This document shows, piece by piece, positions 43,757 to 54,790 of a stretch of 64,000 nucleotides of DNA. The notes beneath the pieces were generated by a model that saw nothing but the letters and a program-made list of their open reading frames with translations, was not told the origin of the DNA and did no database searches. The DNA is from Anthoceros angustus. Taxonomy: Eukaryota; Streptophyta; Anthocerotopsida; Anthocerotales; Anthocerotaceae. Location: contig VJWM01000265.1 in the NCBI GenBank assembly GCA_010909165.1, forward strand, positions 62,001 through 126,000, given 5' to 3'. The first letter of the stretch is position 1. The number at the start of each line of letters is the position of its first letter. Position numbers and translations under genes: made by a program.

Positions 43757-46700
43757 GCGGGTTTCAGGCGTGATCGCGATCACGAGCGGAGATAGAGCGA
43801 CTCTAGCTCACCGGGCGAGCGTAAGAGGTAAGGTGATGGAACAAGGAGCAGAGCGTCGCCGAAATGGAGAGGGACCCCGACGCCGAACGGGCAGAGTTGC
43901 CGATCACCTGGAAGGCGAGCCAGCCAATGAACGGAGGAGCAAGGGCCTTGACGCAAAAAGAAGCCGGTCCATTGAGGAAGGCGAGGGGAGCCGCCATGGA
44001 CTGAGGTATGCTGGGGTCTCTGGGACGGAGAAGACCCAGGAGGTGGAGGCACAAGAAGGCGCATGGTGCTCCTCCGGGAGGCGGTGGAGCGGGGAGGCGA
44101 AGAGGCGGAATCCCTCAATCGAGGAGGAAAACGCCGTGAAGGAGGAGGTCCGGCCGATTCAAGAAGACCGACCAAGGTCTCTTCGGCGTAGTAAGTAAAC
44201 AGAAAGCTGGTGAGGAGACCTCTGCGGAGGCGGAGGCGGAGGCGGAGGCGGAGGCGGAGGCAGGCGGCGGAGGCGGTCGAGACCGGGCCGAGGCGGCTAG
44301 GCGGGAACAACAACACCAAGCCGGAGGCTCGTGAAGTGGCCGGCGTGAGGAGGAAGCCGCAGCTAAGACCGACCGAGATCACTGGCGGATCGCAACCTGG
44401 AGAGAGACGGGGCCGGCCCGCCAACCCAAGGCGGAGCAGAGGCATGAGCAGCCGGGCGTGTAGAAGAAGAAGGAGGCTAGCAACAAGGAGATGGAGGATC
44501 TCAGGGCTCGGCTGGAAGTGGAGGGACGGCCGGGAGATGGAAGACCGCAAGGAGACCTTGGAGCTACAGCTCCAAGATACAATTGAGCGGAGCGGGTTTC
44601 AGGCGTGATCGCGGATCACGAGCGGGAGATAGAGCGACTCTAGCTCTGCTGGCGAGCATAAGAGGTAAGGTGATGGAACAAGGAGCGCAGGCAATGAGAG
44701 GGACCGACGAAGCGCCGAAACGGGCAGAGTTGCCGGACGCTGGGAAGGCGATGGCGAGCCGGTGAATGAACGGAGGAGCAAGGGCCTTGGGCCTTGACGC
44801 AAAAAGAAGCCGGTCCATTGAGGAAGGCGAGGGGAGCGCCGTGTCATGGCGAAGTCGGCAATGAACGGAAATGACGGAGTCGGAGTAAAGTGAGCAAAGA
44901 ACGGAGGTTGCAGAGGCACCAGGCCTTGTGGCCTCGCGAGATTCGCCCGCCCACCGACAAACCTGAAGGAGAGACGACCGAAGTTTGACAAGACGCGCTC
45001 CGAGCACCTATGGCGAAGGGAGTATCGGGTGCTCCAAGCATGTGGAGGAGGCAATCCAACAAATCGACTCGGATTTTGCCTACTACCACGCCGAGCTCCT
45101 CAAGGCGTTGAAACTTCAACAGAATCGGACTGACTCCCAAGGGTCGAGGAGGAAGGGAAGAAGGGCATGGGGATAGCGCTGGGGTCTTGGTGGCCTTGTT
45201 TGGTGATGAGGGCAGCGGTGAAGAGGAGCCCCAGGAGAAGCAGGACACGGCCAATGTAACGGACCTTGAGGTAAGTCCGTCGCAACCAGCCAGGGGGGAT
45301 AAGGATGAGGGCCCCGAAAGAGGGGGGGAGGAAGGAAACCAACCGGACCCAAGCTAGGGAAGGGGACCGGTGAGCAAGGACGGGCCCCTAACAGTAGGCG
45401 GGCCGGGGATTGGGGGTCCGGGACTTGAGGACCGGACTGACAGTCGGACCTTGAGGTCCGAACCCCGTGGACGATCGGACCTTGAGGTCCGGACTGAAAT
45501 AAGACCGACTCACAAGATCGGACCCCGGAGTCGAGACCGGACCCCGAGGTCCGGACTCAGGAGGAGAGAGGGAGTCAGCCCCGACGTGCTCAGGAGGAGC
45601 CGTCACCCGGTGGTCTTACAGGGCGTGAACCCACTCGAAGGACGGGAGACTGGGAGGATGTGGTGGTTACCGCGGTCGTCAAACCGCCAGAGCCCACCGA
45701 GGTCTCGGAAGGGAAGGGGTCCCGCCTCGCAGATCATCCGATTGGGTGCGCCGCAGCAGTGGCAAGGAGTTACCGGGCGCCGAGGCGGAACCAAGGGCAT
45801 CCCTGTGCCCACCGCCGACGACGGGAGATAGAGCGACTCTAGCTCTGGCTGGCGAGCGTAAGAGGTAAGGTGATGGAACAAGGAGCGCAGGCAAATGAGA
45901 GGGACCGACGAAGCGCCGAAACGGGCAGAGTTGCCGGACGCTGGGAAGGCGATGGCGAGCCGGTGAATGAACGGAGGAGCAAGGGCCTTGGGCCTTGACG
46001 CAAAAAGAAGCCGGTCCATTGAGGAAGGCGAGGGGAGCGTCATGGCGAATGGCGGCGGCGGAAATGACGGAGGCTGGGCGGAGCAGGCGGCAACGGAGGT
46101 TGCGAAATGGCGGGCCGCCCTTGTGGCCTCGCGAGATTCGCCCGCCCACCGACAAACCCGAAGGAGAGACGGACGGAAGCCGGACGTACGCTCCGGAGCA
46201 CCTATGGCGAAGGGAGTATCGGGTGCTCCGGCGCATGTGGAGGCAATCCAACAAATCGACTCCTGCCTACTACCACGCCGAGCTCCTCAAGGCGTTGAAA
46301 CTTCTCACAGAATCGGACTGACTCCCAAGGGTCGAGGGAGTGAAGGGAAGAAGGGCATGGGGATAGGGGTCTTGGTGGCCTTGTTTGGTGATGAGGGCGG
46401 TGAAGAGGAGCCCCAGAGAAGCAGGACACGGCCAATGTAACGGACCTTGAGGTAAGTCCGTCGCAACCACCTGTGGGATAAGGATGAGGCCCCAAAGAGG
46501 GAGGAAGGAAACCAACCGGACCCAAGCTAGGAAGGGACCGGTGAGCAAGGACGGGCCCCAACGAGGCGGTCGATTGGGGGTCCGGACTTGAGGACCGGAC
46601 CACAGTATTGCTACCTGACCTTGAGGTCCGAACCCCGTGGACGAGGCGGACCTTGAGGTCCGGACTCTGGAAATAAGACCGACTCCTGAAGATCGGACCC

Positions 46701-47035
46701 CGGAGTCGAGACCGGACCCCGAGGTCCGGACTGAAATAAGACCGACCTCAAGATCGGACTGAGTCGAGACCGGACCCCGAGGTCCGGACTCGGGAGGAGA
46801 GGGAGTCGTGACGTGCTCGGGAGGAGCCGCCACCGGGTCTTGCTGTGAACCCACCGGACCGGAGACTGGAGGATGTGGTGGTTACCGCGGTCGCCAAACC
46901 GCCAGAGCCCACCGATGTGGTCTCGGAAGGAAGGGGTCCCGCCGCAGATCATCCGATTGGGTGCATGCGGTAGAAGGAATTAGGGGTCATCCCCAGTAGA
47001 ACCAAGGGCATCCCTGTGCCCACCGCCGACGGAGA
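43757..47035. repeat. Tandem ~0.85-1.2-kb units within the nested insertion
   Basis: GGAGATAGAGCGACTCTAGCT followed by AAGAGGTAAGGTGATGGAAC occurs at about 43789, 44624 and 45826. Units 44624-45825 and 45826-47035 align along their length, including CAATGTAACGGACCTTGAGG (45255, 46434). They differ mainly in the length of short G or A runs and in missing few-base pieces. Confidence 0.85.
45415..45570. repeat. Cluster of GGTCCGGAC-type inverted motifs
   Basis: GGACCTTGAGGTCCG, CCGGACCCCGAGGTCCGGAC and related words recur, nearly self-complementary. A second such cluster, from the tandem copy, is at 46578-46795. Confidence 0.7.
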
Positions 47036-47999
47036 TAGGGGAGGGCGAAGAGAAGGGGTCGATTAGGGCACACCGATGGGCCACCCGCCCGTAATAGGAG
47101 TGTAATAAAGACGCCACCTTGGGCGAGTATAAGAGGGCCGAGGCCGCCTAGTAAAGTATCTTTCTTGGTGTTGATGCCGCTTTCCTGCGCACTCAGCGCC
47201 TTCTGCTAACGTGAGTCCCGAGTCACCGAGGTGCACGGCGCCCGGAGAGATCGATCCCGTCCCGGTGACGGACCTTGACGTGTGGTGGTGTGTGCAGGAA
47301 CGAACGACCGGGGACCCTTGCTCGTCCAGAGCGGCGATTCGGCGTTGGGCGGACCGGAACGCGTGAGCTGGGGGAACTTCGGGAGGGCGTGAAGAGCCCG
47401 GACGGAGAGGCCCGGTGAACGACGGAGGAGGTCCGGACCACGCAGCCCACCCGTTTCTTTTCAAGGGGCGATGAGTGCCGTGAGAGATGTGGAGATTTTA
47501 GCGTGAGTGATTTAGACGAGTGCAACGAGAGTGGTAGGAGGGACGGACTAGAAGTACGAGGAACGGACTGGAATGATACGGACGCGAACGAGTCCCTAAA
47601 CGTTTGGCCACGCCGAGCCTGTTCGATGGACATTACGGGTAGCTAGTAGCGAAACGATAAACGCATGTGTTTGAGTCCGAAACGGTCGCGGTGTGAGGTG
47701 AGAAACGATTGAAACGTGACAAACGGAGCCCATCATTCCCTTGGGAGCGGACCCCTTACTATAACGACACGGGATTGTGCGCGCCCGGCTGGCCGTCAGC
47801 GAAAGTCGCACCACAAGCGGTTTCGCTCATAATGCTCAGCCCAGATGATCTCGGAGCACTCGCGCTCCCTTCCCTTGCTGCAGGTAAATTGATTAACCAA
47901 TGTTCCCTGCAAATAGGATGTCTTGTACAAAGACTTGAGCACGGTTGTGGTGTGGTATCTCCTCCGAATGCGTTCCCCAAGGTTGTGAGTTGAGAAGCG

Positions 48000-48489
48000 A
48001 TTCGATCAAGACGTACTACAAGATCCTCAGACCATGCATGAAATTCCCCACTGCTTACCCTACCTTCTTCACTCTATGTCTCACTTGAAGTCGAGCTGGA
48101 TCCACCACTCTGAAAATTCCAACGTTGAAAAGGCCTAGTGCCTGCAGCTAGATTCAAGCCATGTTCGTGGTCTTATACCTCCTCTTCGCTCTCCTCCTGG
48201 CACACTAGCTCTTCTTCAATAATCTCTTTTCTTTCACTGTCTTTGACTTCCACGTTTTCTTCACCAGAAGCAATCCCTTCCTGGTCACTTGCCTCACCTT
48301 TGTAGACAAGAGCAAAATCGGCTCTTCCTTGAGCGCTCGTATCTCCTCTTCCTTCTGAATCCGTTGTGTAACCATAGCAGTGCTTTCCTCCCTCAACTGA
48401 TTTCTCCTTGCAGCCCTCAGATCTCTTGCAGTCACAGATGAAGGTGATCTCCTACGATTATCTCTTCGCTCCCTTCCTCTGCTAGACAT
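48000..48489 (-). pseudogene. N-terminal gag of the LTR element
   Basis: Minus strand ATG 48489, MSSRGRERRDNRRRSP, Arg-rich then acidic/basic heptads (QKEEEIRALKEEPI), frame shift near 48210, then VCQEESEEEV and VRLDRIASQLTT up to about 48000, where the insertion begins. Position directly downstream of the primer-binding site supports gag. Confidence 0.6.
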
Positions 48490-48754
48490 ATGCAGGAATC
48501 TTCATAGTCCCCAACACACGGTTGTCAAAAAACACAAGCAACTTCGGGCAAGTACCGTCCTTGTTGCGGAAATCACACAAATCACACAAATCACACAACT
48601 CAGAAGGCGTGGGGCCCCTTCTTCACAACGCGTGGGTATCAGGGCAATGGGGTTTCATCATAGACATACGTTCCACCTCTATGCAAGGTTTCCTCAGCAC
48701 ACACTGCAATCTAGGCAATGAAATCTCCCCAAAGCCACAACCGTTGTAACAGCA
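48490..48754 (-). other. Leader of the LTR element between PBS and gag
   Basis: Untranslated leader; contains three ATCACACAA words near 48575-48600. No gene. Confidence 0.5.
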
Positions 48755-48774
48755 AGTCCCCGGCAACGGCGCCA
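48755..48774 (-). promoter_or_regulatory. Primer-binding site, tRNA-Asp type
   Basis: Minus-strand TGGCGCCGTTGCCGGGGACT follows the 5' LTR end after six bases. This is the tRNA-Asp-complementary PBS that I recall from many plant Ty3/gypsy elements, and it fixes the element on the minus strand. Confidence 0.8.
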
Positions 48775-48780
48775 AAAATG

Positions 48781-49036
48781 TGGGAGGAAAATCCCGGGCT
48801 CGCGAGATTCCCCCTCTAGCGGCCACACTTATCCCACTATTGCTCAACACGTTGGGTTTCATCCCATGAGACTTGTGTGAACGGTCGAATCTTAGGAGAT
48901 CAATCATTGCCTACATCTACTCACTCTCTCAACCTCCTCAACAAGCAAGGCGCCCATTAATTTCCCCCTTATAGCAGCTGCACCACCTGCACTGCTCCGA
49001 AAATTCACCAATTCTTGACCTACAATGACACAACAC
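48781..49036 (-). repeat. 5' LTR of the element, truncated
   Basis: Matches the last ~260 bp of the 38144-39127 LTR, including CATCCCATGAGACTTGT and CAATCATTGCCTACATCTA. Similarity stops near 49036, so the outer ~700 bp of the 5' LTR are missing or replaced. Confidence 0.8.
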
Positions 49037-49394
49037 ATAGGCTCTTAAGGTCTTCCCCAAATAGCATCAAGTATGTTGTCCCGTTTAGGTTGCGCCATTC
49101 TCTGCCACGCCTTCTCCAATCAATTTTTATCTTGGAAGATTTCCCTCTAGATTTTCCACGTTCTGCCCTGCCCTTGGGCAAAGCCTCCACCTCACTACTT
49201 GTTTGAGAGTCCCCTTCCTTGTTGTAGCTGGAGGTCTGCACGTTTGAGTCTTCCAATTGCCTCCTACATCCACAGACGTGTGCCTTGTAAACCACCTAGC
49301 CACCGCCAATGGAAAGCATCGAGGCTCCACACAATGTTGAGCACAAGTGCCTAAGCAAAGCCGGGTGAGCATGCTGGTGAGCAAGATGAGCAAC
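49037..49394 (-). other. Unidentified coding-like segment
   Basis: Minus-strand frame 49295-49020 reads KSRGKSSKIKIDWRRRGREW and LNGTTYLMLFGEDLK, which looks protein-like. No family recognised; probably another element fragment. Confidence 0.3.
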
Positions 49395-49600
49395 GTGCAT
49401 GAGCACGCTGCCACCCTAAAGGAGTAGTGTGCCTAAGCATGCTGCTCAACAAAATGAGCAGTGTGCTTAGGCAAAACGAGCAACAAAGTGAGCAGCTCGT
49501 GCATGAGCACGCTGCCACCCTAAAGGAGTAGTGTGCCTAAGCATGCTGCTCAACAAAATGAGCAGTGTGCTTAGGCAAAACGAGCAACAAAGTGAGCAGC
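49395..49600. repeat. 104-bp tandem duplication
   Basis: GTGCATGAGCACGCTGCCAC starts at 49395 and 49499 and the copies are almost identical. GAGCA/TGCTC words are enriched on both sides (49340-49630). Confidence 0.9.
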
Positions 49601-50896
49601 GTGCTCAGCGTGCATGCACATGGTGAGCATGCTTCTTGATTCCCTAGCCTGAGCAAAGCTGCCACCTCTCAAACCCTAATGTCGATGCAGAACCTAGACT
49701 GTTTAGAAGTGCCTTTGCTCCCCCTTGTTGTCATACGGGAGCCAATTTACGAGGGGTTCCCAACCTCTAGTTACTCTCCGGTCATCGCCTATACACAAAC
49801 ATCAACTTAGCAACCTATCCACAAAATCCGATTGCTGATCACAAAATAGACTTTACGGGAGGCCTGTTAATGTTGCCACTATCGTCTTGGAGTTGCTGCC
49901 GCAGCTTTAACCTTGGTGACTGCATCGAGAACTAATATTTTGGAAAGGTGACAGGCACCCCAAAATTGAAAGGAGGCTAGAGTTACTAAAATAGAGAACT
50001 TGTGCTCAAACGAAGACTTTTTGCGGTGGCGGAAGGGAGCAACAATTCTTTCCACAAGCAAACTTCTTTTCTTGGCAGTTCGGCACAAAGGTGCCTAACC
50101 GTTATCTGCTCTACGGTAGTTCACGAAAAATGAATTCTATCATTGTTTTGGTGAAATTCTGAAATGTGTTGTGCGCCACCGTTTCCCTTCCTCCGCATTT
50201 GACGGAAAATTTTGGTACCGCCACGGCCTGTTGGCGGTGCCCTACTGGCAGGTCCCGTCGCTAGTGTCTCCCTCCCAAAGAGTTTTCGCTGGCTTGAAAG
50301 TGATTTTCAGGTTCTCAACCGGGGCCGGTGACCGGCATTCGGGAAGTGTGCCATGCGTACAGTTTTTATCCGTAAGGAAAGCTGCTCTTACGGCTGAATC
50401 ATGGTCTCCCACCACAGCGAAACGAAGAGGGAGCGATGTTGCCGCACGCCTTGCGTGCTTGCATCAGGAGAAGAGCAGTAAAAGTGAAATGCGAGGAAAG
50501 GAAGGAGGAGGGGTCGGCGCCGGGCGAGGATAGGAGGCTTTCGGCCTGCATAATTGAAGGCAGCATACATAAATAAGAAATATCACGAAACCGGCAGCCC
50601 GCACCCAGTTGGCAGCCGGGCATAGGTTATGGCAAGATATTCGGCTTGTATTTCCGTGTCACGTTCAAATGCGCAGAGCGAATGCAAGGACTGGCGATCG
50701 GCATATGCCGGAGGCGGAGTGGGGGAGGACGCAACGACACGGATTCGGTGCCATGGCCAAGGCCGGAATATGCTAGCACCGTGCTTGCATTCGGATGTGA
50801 ACCTGAGCCTGAGCCTGAAGCGGAGTAGCGCAAGGGCCTGAGAGGATTCATGGTGCGATCGATCTCCTGCATCGGCCGCCGCGCAGCGTGGTCACC
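49601..50896. other. Spacer and 5' region of the VTT-domain gene
   Basis: Nothing recognised to about 50600. 50630-50896 becomes GC-rich and is the presumed promoter/5' UTR of the next gene. Confidence 0.4.
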
Positions 50897-51985
50897 ATGA
50901 GCCTTCACCTCAGGGTGGTGCCGCTGCCGCTGCTGTGCCTGGACGGCCCCCCGGCCGGCCCCAGGGCCGCTCCGCCCCGGGCCCGAGCTGCCGCGCCTTC
51001 CAGGGTTTCCCGCAGGACATGGCGCCTCGCCGCGGCGGGAGATGCCGGGGACGCGGCCGGGGAGGAGCGGGATCGGGAGAGGGAAAGCCAGGTGCTGGAG
51101 AAGGAGCGGCGGGATGTGGAGGCCCGCAAGGTGGCCGTCTTCTCCCCCGGGGAGATTGAGAAGCTGCTGGAAGAGCGGGGGGAGTGGCAGCAGCATGCCG
51201 TGCATCAGCAGCACCAGCAGGTGCAGGATGAGGAGGAGGAGAAGGAGGTGGAAGAGCAGCAGCAGCAGGAGCAGCAAGGGCCTGGGATGGTAGGAGGCAC
51301 CATGGTAGGACTCGTGCTGCTAGCCGGCGTGCTCGGGGGATTCGGTGCCCTGGGGTTTCTGTACAAGGAGCAGATCAACGTGGCTTTGCTGCAGTTCTCG
51401 GAGATTCTGGACGGGTACGGGCCGGCGGGGTACGGGCTGTTCGTGGTGGCGTACACAGGGCTGGAGATCCTGGCGGTGCCGGCCATCCCCCTCACCATGT
51501 CCGCGGGGCTGCTGTTCGGGAGCGTAACGGGGACCGTTCTGGTGTCGGTGGCGGGGACCATGGCCGCCACCGCCTCCTTCCTCATCGCCAGGTACCTCAT
51601 CAGAGACCGGATCTTGGAGATGGCCAAGGACAATAAGAAGTTTCTGGCCATCGACCGCGCCATCGGCAGGGACGGGTTCAAGATCGTCACCATCCTCAGG
51701 CTCAGCCCGCTCCTTCCCTTCGCCCTGGGGAACTACCTCTACGGGCTCACCTCCGTGGAGCTGGTGCCCTACGTGCTGGGAAGCTGGCTGGGCATGCTCC
51801 CGGGCACCTGGGCCTACGTTAGCGCCGGTGCCGTCGGCAAGGCCTTCATCCAGCAGGAAGCCGAGGGCCTGCTCCCCGAGGGCCCCGAGAACGCCTGGAT
51901 CCTGGGGCTCGGCCTCCTCGCCACCGTTGCTGCTGCGGGCTACGTCAACCAGCTCGCCAAAGAAGCTCTCAAGGAGATTGAATGA
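50897..51985 (+). CDS. SNARE-associated / DedA-like (VTT-domain) membrane protein, probably chloroplast
   Basis: Intronless, 362 residues from ATG 50897 (MSLHLRVV); the in-frame codon at 50888 is GTG. Residues 1-45 are Pro/Ala/Arg-rich without acids, like a plastid transit peptide. Residues about 55-130 are a charged, Gln/Glu-rich stretch. A membrane segment follows at about 137-158. The VTT/SNARE-associated domain (about 175-310) shows AVPAIPLTMSAGLLFG, then RLSPLLPFALGNYLYGLT and GSWLGMLPGTWAYVSAG, the signature of DedA/TMEM64/TVP38 proteins. A last membrane segment is at about 333-350. Homologues act as lipid scramblases or transport-related membrane proteins; the exact plant role is uncertain. 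No sign of decay. Confidence 0.9.
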   Translation: MSLHLRVVPLPLLCLDGPPAGPRAAPPRARAAAPSRVSRRTWRLAAAGDAGDAAGEERDRERESQVLEKERRDVEARKVAVFSPGEIEKLLEERGEWQQHAVHQQHQQVQDEEEEKEVEEQQQQEQQGPGMVGGTMVGLVLLAGVLGGFGALGFLYKEQINVALLQFSEILDGYGPAGYGLFVVAYTGLEILAVPAIPLTMSAGLLFGSVTGTVLVSVAGTMAATASFLIARYLIRDRILEMAKDNKKFLAIDRAIGRDGFKIVTILRLSPLLPFALGNYLYGLTSVELVPYVLGSWLGMLPGTWAYVSAGAVGKAFIQQEAEGLLPEGPENAWILGLGLLATVAAAGYVNQLAKEALKEIE

Positions 51986-52355
51986 CCTCCATCCCGTCTT
52001 TGTACAATGGCTGTAAAGTTTTCTGGTTGGCACATCCTTCCAGCCCTCTGGCCCGGATCGCTGCGAACTCTTCTTCCTATTTAGGACAGACTGTTGCGAG
52101 TGTATATTTTCCAGTCTCTTGGTGTAGGCTTATCCAAATTATACAACAATCTTCCTTCCTTGACATCTTCGAAGGATGTCAGGAACTCTCATCCAAGAAT
52201 GCCTTATATCGGAGAGGCATTTTCTTCGTTTTACGAAGACGTCTACAAGACGCATTTCTGCATCCCTACATTTCTGCACCCCTACATTTCCGCACCCATG
52301 GAAAGACGTACACATTCAAACGTCGAGTTGACCCACTTGTGTAGAAACCTGGGAA
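51986..52355. other. 3' flank of the VTT-domain gene
   Basis: Presumed 3' UTR and spacer; short direct repeat CCTACATTTCYGCACC near 52264-52297. Confidence 0.4.
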
Positions 52356-52443
52356 CGCAAGGAGCAGGAGCACTTGTGCCAACAATTTTTTCTCGGCCCT
52401 ACCATGTGGTGGGATAACAGTCGAGATAAGAAGATCAGCCTCC
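52356..52443 (+). pseudogene. Decayed PDF-motif fragment
   Basis: Plus-strand reading gives KEQEHLCQQFFLGP then TMWWDNSRDKK, matching QEQEHLWQQFFLYP and TMWWDNRRDKR of the PPR protein's first PDF motif. The nucleotide match starts at GGAGCAGGAGCACTTGTG. The PDF and LWLN half is absent. A fragment only. Confidence 0.65.
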
Positions 52444-53659
52444 GAAGCAGGCATGGATGTCTTTGTCCCTATCGCAGCATACTGCGCAATCTCTTCAAAC
52501 CAGGGAAACCCGCAGGACATTCACGTCCCTGATTTGCACAGGAGACTGTCGCAGCTGCATGATGCCGATGCTTCAACAAAGTGTTGAAATCGAAGATTGT
52601 GCTGAACAAAACACGTTGCTGAATTGAAGCAACTGGCAGAAAGTTCAAGGGCTCCAGAAACTCGCCACCAACACTCACACAGCATGCCAGGTGCAGTGCA
52701 AGTGGCATGCTCATGGCTTTAAACAATTGAATTGAGCACAAGTTGGCAACCATCTGGCCAAGGTTTGCTTGCCCAGATGGAAGGAACATCAAAGTTCCAC
52801 AGCAGCAAACAATTCAAGGCAGCTCCAGTTGGCAACCATCTGGCGATGATTGCTTGCTCTAACGGAAGGAACACCAAAGTTGGGGTACTCACTTGCACAT
52901 GCTTGCAAAAGACGACACACAAAGGTCAGGGGTTTGGCACAGCTGGCCCTCCCTTGCATTCTGGCACAAATCATGGCTCAGTTTTCCAGCATGTCACAGT
53001 GCCAAGATAAGTTGAGCTCGACCCCCGTGGCTTACAGACATCGAGCCTGATGATACAAGTTACTTGCAGCTGAAACAATTCTGCAAGCGAGAGGAGACAC
53101 ATTGTTTGCAACCAGCAGAAGACACATCTTTCGTGAAGACCTATTCTTCCAACCTTCCTAGCACGAGGGCTAGAAGCCTGCAGAAACCATCCATTTGACA
53201 CTGTCCACTCAGCAGGGCTGGAGCCGACTCGGGCCAGGTCACAGCTTCCTGGTGAAGCCAACAGGCATCTCGACAAGCCACGAGCCGGGCAAGGCTCTCA
53301 CCAGGAACAACCCGGGTCACATTTAAGTGCCTTGTGCAGGCATGAGCACTTGTCTACCGATTGAAGTAGTGGGTCCGGAAAAGGCAGTGCAGCTTCATTT
53401 TCAACTCGTGGTTGTTCAAGACAAAACGAATTTATGTTCTCAACTAGGTACTCCTACTCTTGGAAAAGATGTACTTACAATAATTGTAATAAGTTTTTAC
53501 AAAACACTATTCTATAATAACTCAATACCTATAATATTTAATGACAATATCAAAATTTTAATTTTACAACTATTAATTTTTAAAATAATAACTACCTAGG
53601 GTATAGGATTACAACTGTATATGAATTTACCTCTTAGACAAAATATACCGCATATATGA
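52444..53659. other. Spacer with a partial direct repeat
   Basis: GTTGGCAACCATCTGGC with flanking GGAAGGAACAYCAAAGTT occurs near 52742-52797 and 52829-52880. AT-rich after 53440. No gene recognised. Confidence 0.4.
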
Positions 53660-53860
53660 AATATATCGGATGTGCCAAATGTAGCGAATGTGGTAAACGC
53701 GGCGAATATGGTGAATGTAGCGAATGTGGTGAATTTAGCGAATGACGTAAATATAGTGAATGCGGTTTATGAAGCAAATGTGGTGAAGGAAGCGAATGTG
53801 GTGAATATAGCGAATGTGATGAACGTGGCAAATGTGGTGAATGTGGTGAATGTTTTTCCC
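53660..53860. repeat. 9-bp minisatellite (GCGAATGTG-type)
   Basis: About twenty units of GCGAATGTGGTGAATRTA-like 9-mers. In one frame it would encode Asn-Val-Val/Ala runs; judged a simple repeat rather than a gene. Confidence 0.9.
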
Positions 53861-54269
53861 AGACTAAGAATCAAGTACTAGTTTTAGTTTGTACTTAATT
53901 TTCTTCTATATTCATATAACCAAAAATTATTAGTGATTTCCATATCTAAGGACTGTTAGTGGCAATCAAATTTGCAATTAAGTGATTAGTTTCAAGACGA
54001 CAGTTTGAAGCAAACTTGGATATGTGTTTTGCACTAATAATAGATCATCCATATTTTAATGCAATTCCAAGCCGGAGAAAAACTCAAATTCCAAGCAAGT
54101 ACATGGAATCAGAATTTAAAAGACGTCTGCTATAAATTTGTTGAATACAGACCATGTACTCGACATTGGACCTCCAAATATGAACAACAACATCGAGAGG
54201 TAAATGCAGAGGCGGAAGGGTTCAGAGTTCTAATTGATAAGCCTCTTTTGATAGGCCCGGGACAATGTC
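53861..54269. other. AT-rich spacer
   Basis: Nothing recognised. Confidence 0.35.
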
Positions 54270-54790
54270 TATGAGCACGTTATCCTCAACCCTCGAGTTG
54301 GGCGGCGGAAGGCTGCGCGACGGCCAAGGTCCACGAGTACTCTTCTATGCACAACGACCGCACTTTTATCCCCCTCACCATCGAGACTCACGGGGACATG
54401 GCTCGGGACTTCTCGAAGTTCCTCAAGGCCTGTGCTAAGGCTTACCATGATCGTGGGAATGGGGTTAGTCTCTTCCTTTCTTGTATTGTGTCTTTCTTTA
54501 GGCAACGTGTGTCCATCGCCCTGCAGAGGCTGTTGGCGAACGCGGTATACGGATGGCGACTAGCACAGGGGAGGCGGCCGGCTTCTACGGCGACGGTGGT
54601 AGGTGGGCCCTTTCTTATCCCCGATCACGAGATTCTTAGGACAATAGGTAGTTTTGAGAAAAGTGATCGTGGGAGTTAGTCCCCCTTGGCCTAGTGCCCT
54701 TTGTTGGGTTGACCCTTTTTTTTCGGTGTAGATGCTATTTTTTCTATCTCTTTTCTTTCTACATAAAGTCTCCCCTTCTTAGCCTCTTTA
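54270..54790 (+). pseudogene. Retroelement C-terminal domain fragment (first copy)
   Basis: 54347-54679 reads FIPLTIETHGDMARDFSKFL, then KAYHDRGNGVSLF, SFFRQRVSIALQRLLANAVYG and PFLIPDHEILRTIGSF. The LTIETHG...FFRQRVSIALQRL arrangement is like the domain that follows reverse transcriptase in some non-LTR/transposon polyproteins. It aligns with 60687-61202. The 3' DNA (ATAAAGTCTCC) is also shared. Likely the 3' end of a truncated element; the family is not certain. Confidence 0.5.

Larger units (their letters stand above)
41100..47990. mobile_element. GC-rich repeat-derived insertion nested in the LTR element
   Basis: It splits the gag of the surrounding minus-strand element. Content is GC-rich with many overlapping open frames in both directions, which GC-rich DNA gives by chance. 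Candidate element proteins on the plus strand are 41821-41998 (MGPKKAAEVWEPWRLVERN, then WHPTSSLWTLGHTCRGIR) and 42319-43215 (298 codons, Pro/Arg/Lys-rich, no known domain). Sequence at 47100-47300 (TATAAGAGGG and downstream) could be a promoter. No reverse transcriptase, integrase or clear LTR pair was seen. Probably a decayed non-autonomous retroelement. Confidence 0.45.

Noticed and set aside
41100-47990. Complete autonomous retrotransposon with its own LTR pair
   Set aside because: I could not find matching direct repeats at its two ends or any RT, protease or integrase motif.
50627-51277. 216-codon minus-strand Leu-rich frame
   Set aside because: Antisense shadow of the VTT-domain gene, whose plus-strand protein has clear family motifs.
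53672-53881. Asn/Val repeat protein
   Set aside because: Encoded entirely by a 9-bp minisatellite, so the open frame follows from the repeat length being a multiple of three.
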